64,000 nt of DNA, from contig NZ_CP039249.1 of assembly GCF_004795835.1 (NCBI RefSeq), positions 1,980,501-2,044,500 on the forward strand. The letters run 5' to 3'. Source of the DNA: Sphingomonas sp. PAMC26645. Lineage in GTDB: Bacteria; Pseudomonadota; Alphaproteobacteria; Sphingomonadales; Sphingomonadaceae. Made by a program: the position numbers and the translations under genes. Every line of letters starts with the position of its first letter. Within the stretch, counting starts at the first letter, position 1. The notes beneath the pieces were generated by a model. The model ran no database searches and had not been told where the DNA came from. It saw only the letters and a list, made by a program, of their open reading frames with translations. This document shows, in pieces, positions 58,489 through 64,000 of the stretch.

Positions 58489-58549
58489 TCACTGCCCGAA
58501 ATTGCGGCACTTAGGGAGTGCGTGCGCAATGTAAGGGCAGGGGAGCCGA

Positions 58550-58885
58550 TCACAGGATTTCGTGCAGCCGCGCGATCGGGCGGCCGAGCCGAACGCCCTT
58601 GTCCGTCTCGACCAGCGGGCGCTCGATCAGCAGCGGATCGATCATCATCGCATCCAGGATTGCTTCGGCATCGCCATGCTTGACCGCCTTGGCGCCATCC
58701 TCGGCCATGCGGAGCCCCTGGCGCGGTGTCATGCCCGCGCGGTCGTAGAGGCGGACGAGTTCTGCGCGGGAGGGTGGGTTTTTCAGATATTCGACGATCG
58801 TGACGTCCGCCCCGGCCTCCTGCAGCAGGGCAAGCGCCTCGCGGGACTTGGAGCAACGCGGGTTGTGGTAGATCGTCGCCTTCAC
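58550..58885 (-). CDS. arsC: Arsenate reductase, glutaredoxin type
   Basis: 111 aa. HNPRCSKSREALALLQEAG (residues 7-25, catalytic C11) is the ArsC signature (NPxCSKS). LKNPPSRAEL and IERPLVETDKGVRLGRP (the RP of the substrate-binding Arg block) complete the fold. It reduces arsenate to arsenite with glutathione. No efflux or ars regulator gene is nearby. It lies upstream of the glnB promoter with no room for a shared transcript. Confidence 0.9.
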   Translation of the reverse strand: MKATIYHNPRCSKSREALALLQEAGADVTIVEYLKNPPSRAELVRLYDRAGMTPRQGLRMAEDGAKAVKHGDAEAILDAMMIDPLLIERPLVETDKGVRLGRPIARLHEIL

Positions 58886-58940
58886 GAATGCTCCGTCATG
58901 TCGAAACTAAATTCAGCCAGATCACAGGTCCCAACCGCTT

Positions 58941-58999
58941 CTTGTTCTCCCGCGAAGGCGGAAGCCCAGTCTGGGCTCCCGCCTTCGCGGGAGAACAAG
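58941..58999. repeat. Paired palindrome, repeat family B, nearly perfect
   Basis: CTTGTTCTCCCGCGAAGGCG...CCAG and CTGGGCTCCCGCCTTCGCGGGAGAACAAG are inverted copies separated by almost nothing (59 bp). It sits between the accC stop and arsC. Confidence 0.9.
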
Positions 59000-59017
59000 C
59001 TTAGTACCGTAGGGAAG

Positions 59018-60370
59018 TTAAGCCCCCTGCTTGGCCAACCACTCTTCCAGCCACTTGATCGTGTACGCGCCTTCCTGAAACTCGGGATCGTCTAGCAGCG
59101 CACGGTGCAGCGGGATCGTCGTCGTGACGCCTTCGATCACCATCTCCTCGAGCGCACGCCGCAGTCGCCGCAGCGCACCCTGCCGAGTCGTCCCGTAGAC
59201 GATCAACTTGGCGATCATCGAGTCGTAGTAAGGCGGCACGCGATAGCCCGCATACAGCCCGCTATCGACGCGGACATGCATCCCGCCCGGCGCGTGATAT
59301 ACCTTCACCAGCCCCGGCGACGGCGCGAACGTGCGCGGGTCCTCGGCATTGATGCGGCATTCGATCGCATGGCCGCGGAACTGGACGTCTTCCTGGCGGA
59401 GCGTCAGCGGATGGCCCTCGGCCACGCGGATCTGCTCGCGCACCAGGTCCAGCCCGGTGATCATCTCGGTCACCGGATGCTCGACCTGGAGCCGGGTGTT
59501 CATCTCGATGAAGTAGAACTCGCCCGCTTCCCACAGAAACTCGATCGTCCCCGCGCCGCGATAGCCCATGTCGGCCATCGCCTTGGCGACGATCCCGCCC
59601 ATCCGCTCGCGCTCTTCCGCGGTGATAATCGGCGAGGGCGCTTCCTCGAGCACCTTCTGGTGACGGCGCTGGAGCGAGCAGTCGCGCTCGCCCAGGTGAA
59701 TCGCGTTGCCCTCACCATCGCCGAAGATCTGGAATTCGATATGCCGCGGATTGCCGAGGTATTTTTCCATGTAGACGGTGGCGTCGCCGAACGCGGCCTT
59801 CGCCTCGCTGCCGGCCTGCTGCATCTGCGTTTCGAGATCGTCGGCGTCGTTGACGACCTTCATCCCGCGACCACCGCCGCCCGACGCTGCCTTGATGATC
59901 ACCGGATAGCCGATGTCCTCGGCAATCCGCTTCGCCTCGGCGATGTCGCTGATCGCGCCGTCCGAACCGGGGACAAGCGGCAGCCCGAGCGCGCCCGCGG
60001 TGCGCTTCGCCTGGACCTTGTCGCCCATCGTCCGGATGTGCTCGGGCTTGGGACCGACGAACAGGATGTTGTGCAGCTCGACGATCTCGGCGAACTGCGC
60101 GTTCTCGCTGAGGAAGCCGTAGCCCGGGTGGATCGCGTCGGCGCCCGAGATCTCGGCCGCCGAGATGATGTTCGGGATGTTCAGATAGCTGTCCGCGGCG
60201 GACGGCGGTCCGATGCAGATCGCCTCGTCGGCGAGGCGGACGTGCATCGCGTCGGCGTCGGCGGTCGAGTGCACCGCGACCGTCTTGATACCCATCTCGT
60301 GGCAGGCGCGGTGAATCCGCAGCGCGATCTCGCCGCGATTCGCAATGAGCAGCTTCTTGATTTGCGGCAT
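59018..60370 (-). CDS. accC: Acetyl-CoA carboxylase, biotin carboxylase subunit
   Basis: 450 aa. [22 protein letters not shown] starts the biotin-carboxylation domain. [14 protein letters not shown] (ATP Gly-rich loop), [56 protein letters not shown] (metal Glu and Asn) and [17 protein letters not shown] are all present. It carboxylates biotin on AccB with bicarbonate and ATP, the first step in fatty-acid synthesis. The start overlaps the accB stop codon by 1 nt at 60370. A family B repeat follows. Confidence 0.97.
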   Translation of the reverse strand: MPQIKKLLIANRGEIALRIHRACHEMGIKTVAVHSTADADAMHVRLADEAICIGPPSAADSYLNIPNIISAAEISGADAIHPGYGFLSENAQFAEIVELHNILFVGPKPEHIRTMGDKVQAKRTAGALGLPLVPGSDGAISDIAEAKRIAEDIGYPVIIKAASGGGGRGMKVVNDADDLETQMQQAGSEAKAAFGDATVYMEKYLGNPRHIEFQIFGDGEGNAIHLGERDCSLQRRHQKVLEEAPSPIITAEERERMGGIVAKAMADMGYRGAGTIEFLWEAGEFYFIEMNTRLQVEHPVTEMITGLDLVREQIRVAEGHPLTLRQEDVQFRGHAIECRINAEDPRTFAPSPGLVKVYHAPGGMHVRVDSGLYAGYRVPPYYDSMIAKLIVYGTTRQGALRRLRRALEEMVIEGVTTTIPLHRALLDDPEFQEGAYTIKWLEEWLAKQGA

Positions 60371-60858
60371 TATTCGACCACGACCAGCGGCTGGTCGAAC
60401 TCGACCGGCTGGCCGTTCTCGACCAGGATCGCGGTCACGGTGCCGGCCGACGGCGCGACGATCGTGTTCATCACCTTCATCGCCTCGATGATCAGCAGCG
60501 TGTCGCCCGCATTGACCTTCTGGCCGACCGTCGAGAACGGCTTGGCCTCGGGGTTGGCGGCGAGATAGACCGTGCCGACCATCGGCGACTTGACCGCGCT
60601 CGCGCTGATCGCGGGGGCAGATGCGCCGATCTCGGCCTGCGGAATGGACAGCGGTGCGGAGACGGGGGCCGGGGCGGGCGCCGGCGCGTAGTGCGCGACG
60701 GGTGCGGCCTGGGCGGCCTTGCGCGCGACGCGAATCCGGCGCGAGCCGTCCTCGACTTCGATCTCGGTCAGCTGCGTGGTGTCGAGCAGTTCGGCGAGCT
60801 GGCGCACCAGGGTCACGTCGACCTGCATTGCGCCCGTGTTTTCAGTTGTATCGTTCAT
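60370..60858 (-). CDS. accB: Acetyl-CoA carboxylase, biotin carboxyl carrier protein
   Basis: 162 aa. [29 protein letters not shown] is the usual N-terminus, an Ala/Pro linker ([14 protein letters not shown]) follows, and [43 protein letters not shown] contains the biotinylation site [30 protein letters not shown] ends the lipoyl-like fold. The ATG at 60858 follows a full SD AGGAGG at 8 nt. Works with accC in the same operon and with AccA/AccD encoded elsewhere. Confidence 0.97.
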   Translation of the reverse strand: MNDTTENTGAMQVDVTLVRQLAELLDTTQLTEIEVEDGSRRIRVARKAAQAAPVAHYAPAPAPAPVSAPLSIPQAEIGASAPAISASAVKSPMVGTVYLAANPEAKPFSTVGQKVNAGDTLLIIEAMKVMNTIVAPSAGTVTAILVENGQPVEFDQPLVVVE

Positions 60859-60872
60859 GGCGGGGCCTCCTG

Positions 60873-61307
60873 TCAGAACCGTGCGACGGCTTCAAGCGCG
60901 AGCAGATACGAAAGCGCGCCGAAACCCGCGATCGTGCCCTTTGCGGCCTGGCCGACCAGGCTCACATGCCTGAACGATTCACGCGTATGGGGATTGGAAA
61001 GATGCACTTCGATCACCGGCGTTTTCACGCCCTTGATCGCGTCGTGCACCGCGACCGAGGTATGCGTGAACGCACCCGCGTTTAGGATCACGGCCTTAGC
61101 ACCGCGCGCCTGCGCTTCCTGGATCCAGTCGACGAGGTGGCCCTCGTGATTCGACTGGCGCATGTCGATCTTCAGGTCGAGCTCGCGCGCGCGGTCCTCC
61201 AGCATCCCGGCGATGTCGTCGAGCGTCTCGTCGCCATAGATTTCCGGCTCGCGCGTTCCCAGCAGGTTGAGGTTGGGGCCGTTCAGGACGAATATCGTAT
61301 CGGGCAA
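60873..61307 (-). CDS. aroQ: Type II 3-dehydroquinate dehydratase
   Basis: 144 aa, the type II length. [19 protein letters not shown] (catalytic Tyr in IYG), [38 protein letters not shown] and [27 protein letters not shown] hold the active-site Tyr, Asn, His and Arg. It dehydrates 3-dehydroquinate to dehydroshikimate. It heads an aroQ-accB-accC cluster on the minus strand, a common arrangement in Proteobacteria. No regulator seen. Confidence 0.95.
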   Translation of the reverse strand: MPDTIFVLNGPNLNLLGTREPEIYGDETLDDIAGMLEDRARELDLKIDMRQSNHEGHLVDWIQEAQARGAKAVILNAGAFTHTSVAVHDAIKGVKTPVIEVHLSNPHTRESFRHVSLVGQAAKGTIAGFGALSYLLALEAVARF

Positions 61308-61439
61308 GGGTGGCCTTTCGATTACGGGTCGGTTGCGGGTGCTGCGGAGCGGTCTCTATATGCGCGTCACGCCATTCCTTACAGGCTCGTCTCGCGTCAA
61401 GTCGAGCCGCGCCGTCGCTATATAGTGGACCCTGTACCC

Positions 61440-62432
61440 ATGCCCCATTCCGATGGCACCGTCTCGATTACCGTCAACGGCGAGCACAAGCGCGTCTCCG
61501 CCGGGCTTTCGCTGGCAGGACTCGCGACCGAACTCGGCCTCGTGCCCGAGAAGATCGCGGTCGAGCGCAACATGGAGGTCGTGCCGCGCTCGACGCTGGC
61601 AGACGTGATGGTTGACGATGGCGACGACCTCGAGATCGTGCATTTCGTCGGTGGCGGCGACCATGAGGACAGCTGGACGGTCGCGGGCCAGACCTTCAAG
61701 TCGCGGCTGATCGTCGGCACCGGCAAGTACAAGGACTTCGCCCAGAACGCCGCCGCGGTCGAAGCGTCCGGCGCGGAGATCGTCACCGTCGCCGTCCGCC
61801 GCGTCAACGTGTCGGACCGCAACGCGCCGATGCTGACCGACTTCATCGACCCGAAGAAGATCACGTACCTGCCCAACACCGCCGGCTGCTTCGATGCCGA
61901 ATCGGCGATTCGCACGCTGCGCCTGGCGCGCGAGGCGGGCGGCTGGGAGCTGGTGAAGCTCGAAGTGCTCGGCGAGGCGAAGACGCTCTATCCCGACATG
62001 GTCGAGACGCTGCGCGCGACCGAGATCCTGGCGAACGAGGGCTTCAAGCCGATGGTCTATTGCGTCGACGATCCGATCGCCACCAAGCGCCTGGAGAATG
62101 CTGGCGCGGTCGCGATCATGCCGTTGGGTGCACCGATCGGCTCGGGGCTCGGCATCCAGAACCGCGTGACGATCCGCCTGATCGTCGAGGGGGCAGGGGT
62201 GCCCGTGCTGGTCGACGCCGGCGTAGGCACCGCGTCCGATGCGGCGGTGGCGATGGAGCTAGGCTGCGACGGCGTGCTGATGAACACCGCCATCGCCGAG
62301 GCGAAGGACCCGCTCATGATGGCGGCGGCGATGAAGGCCGCTGTCGAATCGGGCCGGCTCGCGTACCGCGCGGGGCGGATGGGACAGCGTCGCTATGCCG
62401 ATCCTTCGAGCCCATTGGCGGGGTTGATTTGA
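61440..62432 (+). CDS. thiSG: Bifunctional ThiS-ThiG, sulfur carrier fused to thiazole synthase
   Basis: 330 aa from the ATG at 61440. Residues 1-72 are ThiS-like: [26 protein letters not shown], ending [10 protein letters not shown] (Gly-Gly at 71-72, a further Gly at 73). Residues 76-330 are Thi[37 protein letters not shown] with the Schiff-base Lys, [56 protein letters not shown] and [28 protein letters not shown]. ThiS normally needs a free C-terminal Gly-Gly to carry sulfur as thiocarboxylate; here it is internal, so cleavage after GG or transfer in cis is implied. No TPP riboswitch was found upstream. Confidence 0.9.
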   Translation: MPHSDGTVSITVNGEHKRVSAGLSLAGLATELGLVPEKIAVERNMEVVPRSTLADVMVDDGDDLEIVHFVGGGDHEDSWTVAGQTFKSRLIVGTGKYKDFAQNAAAVEASGAEIVTVAVRRVNVSDRNAPMLTDFIDPKKITYLPNTAGCFDAESAIRTLRLAREAGGWELVKLEVLGEAKTLYPDMVETLRATEILANEGFKPMVYCVDDPIATKRLENAGAVAIMPLGAPIGSGLGIQNRVTIRLIVEGAGVPVLVDAGVGTASDAAVAMELGCDGVLMNTAIAEAKDPLMMAAAMKAAVESGRLAYRAGRMGQRRYADPSSPLAGLI

Positions 62433-62471
62433 CCTGCCTGATCGCAAAGCAGGTCATGACGCAAACGTCAC

Positions 62472-62496
62472 GGAACCCTCGGTAAAGACGGCCGTT
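62472..62496 (+). promoter_or_regulatory. EcfG-type general stress promoter for csbD
   Basis: GGAAC (62472-62476), exactly 16 nt and CGTT (62493-62496) match the alphaproteobacterial EcfG consensus. Transcription should start about 62503, giving a leader of about 54 nt with the SD just before the csbD ATG at 62557. Confidence 0.75.
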
Positions 62497-62556
62497 ATAC
62501 CTCTGCAAGTTCAAGCGGCCCGGTTGGCGGGCCCGCAAAAGCAAGTGGAGGCTCTG

Positions 62557-62739
62557 ATGGGCGAGTTCACCGATAAGGTCGCAGCAGCAGGCAACAAGGT
62601 CGCAGGCAACGTCAAGGAAGCCGTAGGCAAGGCGACCGATAATGAGAAGCTGGTAGCCGAAGGCGAGGCGCAGCAGGCCAAGGGCACTGCGCAGAACGTC
62701 AAGGGCAGCGTCAAGGGCGCACTCGGCGACGACATCTAA
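62557..62739 (+). CDS. CsbD-family stress-response protein
   Basis: 60 aa from the ATG at 62557 (GGAGG at 5 nt); 11 more in-frame codons to 62524 are untranslated. GEFTDKVAAAGNKVAGNVKEAVGKATDNEKLVAEGEAQQAKGTAQNVKGSVKGALGD has the CsbD pattern (G-N-x-K-E-x-x-G, E-G-x-x-Q-x-x-x-G). Highly charged, helical, no Cys or Trp. Members accumulate in general stress. A strong terminator follows the stop, so the gene is monocistronic. Confidence 0.9.
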   Translation: MGEFTDKVAAAGNKVAGNVKEAVGKATDNEKLVAEGEAQQAKGTAQNVKGSVKGALGDDI

Positions 62740-62762
62740 GCTTTAGCTTGGTGTAGGAATAC

Positions 62763-62797
62763 AGGCCGCTTCGGGAAACCGGAGTGGCCTTTTCTTT
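62763..62797 (+). terminator. Intrinsic terminator after csbD
   Basis: AGGCCGCTTCGG, GAAA loop and CCGGAGTGGCCT pair over 12 bp (two G-T pairs) and are followed by TTTTCTTT. Confidence 0.9.
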
Positions 62798-62835
62798 GCG
62801 GGGCAGATTTTTGCTGCCGTCACTGCCGAAACTGC

Positions 62836-62943
62836 CACCACCCCGGCGAAGGCCGGGGTCCAAGTGGGGGACGGGTCTGATTAAGGGAGGCGCGCCGTTA
62901 CCTCAGACATGCCAATTGGGCCCCGGCTTTCGCCGGGGTGGTG
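62836..62943. repeat. Paired palindrome, repeat family B (long form)
   Basis: CACCACCCCGGCGAAGGCCG...GGTCCA at the left is mirrored by TGGG...CCCCGGCTTTCGCCGGGGTGGTG at the right, 108 bp. It lies between csbD and the HAD gene and would be misread as coding if the HAD start were placed at 62909. Confidence 0.85.
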
Positions 62944-63001
62944 TAGCGGGCTAGGCCAAACTCACTTGCCCAACCTACCAAATCCCATCACGAGCACCCG
63001 C

Positions 63002-63664
63002 ATGATCCTCCCGACCCGTAGCTACGCCGCATTCCTGTTCGACATGGACGGAACGATCCTCACCTCGATCGCGTCCGCCGAGCGAACCTGGACGAAGTGG
63101 GCGATCGCACACGGCCTCGACGCAGCAACGTTCGTGCCGACGATCCACGGCGTGCAATCGGTCGAGACGGTCCGACGCCTCAACCTCCCCGGCGTCGACC
63201 CGGTCGCGGAAGCCGCAGCGATCACTGCGGCCGAAATGCTCGACGTCGGCGATATCGAACCGATCGCCGGCGCCGCCGCATTCTTGGCCGGCTTGCCCCC
63301 GGAGCGTTGGACGATCGTCACGTCTGCCCCTCGAGCGCTAGCCAAAGTCCGCCTCAAGGCCGCCGGCCTGCCGATCCCCGCGACGATGATTGCCGCGGAC
63401 GACATCCCCAATGGCAAACCCGCACCCGACTGTTTCCTGGTCGCAGCCGAACGACTCGGCGTCATCGCGAGCGATTGCCTGGTGTTCGAAGATGCCCCTG
63501 CCGGCATCACGGCCGGCGAGGCAGCGGGTGCGGATGTCTTGGTGATCACGGCGACCCATGGAACGAGCCACCGGCTCGATACGCGTCATCCGCGGATAGA
63601 CGATTATCTGCACGTAACTGCCACGATCACCTCAGACGGTCGACTGGCGGTTACGTCTCACTGA
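63002..63664 (+). CDS. HAD-superfamily sugar phosphatase-like hydrolase
   Basis: 220 aa from the ATG at 63002. FLFDMDGTILTSIASAERTW is motif I with the nucleophile Asp (D in DMDGT), TSAPRALAKVRLKAAGLP motif II (Thr/Ser), ADDIPNGKPAPDCFLVAAERLGV motif III (Lys), and VFEDAPAGITAGEAAG motif IV (Asp). The cap is the small helical type 1. Such enzymes dephosphorylate sugar phosphates (mannitol-1-P, glycerol-P or 2-deoxyglucose-6-P type). The substrate is not predictable. It converges on a small gene. Confidence 0.85.
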   Translation: MILPTRSYAAFLFDMDGTILTSIASAERTWTKWAIAHGLDAATFVPTIHGVQSVETVRRLNLPGVDPVAEAAAITAAEMLDVGDIEPIAGAAAFLAGLPPERWTIVTSAPRALAKVRLKAAGLPIPATMIAADDIPNGKPAPDCFLVAAERLGVIASDCLVFEDAPAGITAGEAAGADVLVITATHGTSHRLDTRHPRIDDYLHVTATITSDGRLAVTSH

Positions 63665-63682
63665 CTGGCACGAACGATTGGT

Positions 63683-63868
63683 TCAATCCGCATCACCAGA
63701 TCGCTGCGCCCGCGCGATCAGTTCGTCGAGCGCCGCCTCATCCAACCGACCCGCCGTGCGCAACGCCGCTTCGGGGGTCATTGCGATGACGGCGCCATCC
63801 GGCCCGTCGATCACGACCTCGCCATTTTCATGGAAGACGTCGCGGGGTTCGGCATGCGGACTAGTCAT
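63683..63868 (-). CDS. Small 61-aa protein, function unknown
   Basis: 61 aa. The ATG at 63868 has an SD (AGGAGA) 6 nt upstream, which argues that it is real. The sequence TSPHAEPRDVFHENGEVVI is followed by DGPDGAVIAMTPEAALRTAGRL and DEAALDELIARAQRSGDAD: an acidic, soluble chain with a short beta stretch (GEVVIDGPDGAVIAMT) and a C-terminal helix. No Cys. It converges with the HAD gene (gap 18 nt). No family name is offered. Confidence 0.6.
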   Translation of the reverse strand: MTSPHAEPRDVFHENGEVVIDGPDGAVIAMTPEAALRTAGRLDEAALDELIARAQRSGDAD

Positions 63869-63938
63869 CGCGCTCTCCTGATCTTTCAGGACAAACGTAG
63901 GTCAGGACGGATAGGTCCGCGATACTGACCGACCATGG

Positions 63939-64000
63939 TCAGCCAGCGACCAGTTCGCCCATCCACCGATCGAACAATTGCGGCCACAGCGACCCAGGCG
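63939..64000 (-). CDS. C-terminal end of a gene cut by the window edge
   Basis: On the minus strand an open frame runs from the edge to a TGA at 63941-63939: PGSLWPQLFDRWMGELVAG. 19 codons plus a partial codon are visible. The amphipathic end (LFDRWMGELVAG) looks like real coding sequence and a promoter-sized gap follows, but the family is not recognisable. Confidence 0.35.
   Translation of the reverse strand, partial: PGSLWPQLFDRWMGELVAG

Noticed and set aside
61310..61439. TPP riboswitch before thiSG
   Set aside because: Neither the CTGAGA nor the ACCTGAT-type motif of the thi-box is present in the 130-bp gap.
62909..63001. Longer start for the HAD hydrolase
   Set aside because: The added codons lie in the family B palindrome at 62836-62943; homology begins at the ATG at 63002.

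Overview
The window looks like chromosomal DNA from a sphingomonad (Alphaproteobacteria, Sphingomonas or a close relative). Coding density and GC content are high. Other pointers are large TonB-dependent receptors, a DUF4893 protein, fused thiS-thiG, split metH, a glnB-glnA pair behind a sigma-54-type promoter, and a GGAAC-N16-CGTT promoter of the EcfG (general stress) type. No prophage, integrase, transposase, CRISPR array or rRNA was seen. Most of the window is ordinary core genome. The unusual content is in small palindromic repeats, two gene remnants and several readable promoters.

Layout. 0-2.4 kb: edge of a surface-glycan cluster (two glycosyltransferases and a sulfotransferase-like protein). 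2.7-5.3 kb: sugar-acid catabolism, with a lactonase-type amidohydrolase, a UxuB-like dehydrogenase and an internally deleted altronate dehydratase. 5.5-11.3 kb: small membrane protein, tRNA-Asn, nadK-moaA, a degenerate-GGDEF/intact-EAL protein, and small or uncharacterised genes. 11.4-18.8 kb: exported peptidases (S9, DUF885, M28), a glycoside hydrolase family 92 remnant, an orphan MreB paralogue, tRNA-Ile2 and a lipoprotein. 18.9-22.3 kb: ettA, a CYTH protein and a GAF-HisKA_2 kinase. 22.4-27.2 kb: an inositol-phosphate cassette (CDP-alcohol phosphotransferase, ino1, inositol-1-P cytidylyltransferase) and nadE. 27.2-35 kb: mixed small enzymes, a CDF transporter and a ScfR-like regulator. 35-42.8 kb: aldo/keto reductase, lipoproteins, and a methionine block (ArsR-methyltransferase regulator, metF, split metH). 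42.8-47.7 kb: aldehyde dehydrogenase, quinone oxidoreductase and a two-component system. 47.8-54.6 kb: two divergent TonB receptors, the second coupled to a beta-propeller phytase behind a Pho-box-like site. 54.6-64 kb: ABC1 kinase, glnB-glnA, arsC, aroQ-accB-accC, thiSG, csbD and a HAD phosphatase.

Functional links. The 50.4-54.6 kb block reads as a phosphate-starvation system for capturing and hydrolysing phytate. The 36.8-42.8 kb block reads as a methionine-cycle regulon: the promoter of the regulator gene contains a 22-bp perfect palindrome, and metF follows in a 4-nt overlap. The inositol cassette could make CDP-inositol and transfer phosphoinositol to an unidentified acceptor.

Repeats. 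Two families of paired GC-rich palindromes lie between genes. One copy of the first family (C/T-rich stems) lies in frame inside metH and adds about 39 residues to the reactivation module. A worn copy of the second family seems to supply the N-terminal extension of a lipoprotein gene. Coordinates come from reading the sequence. Family assignments rest on recognised motifs, not database searches.
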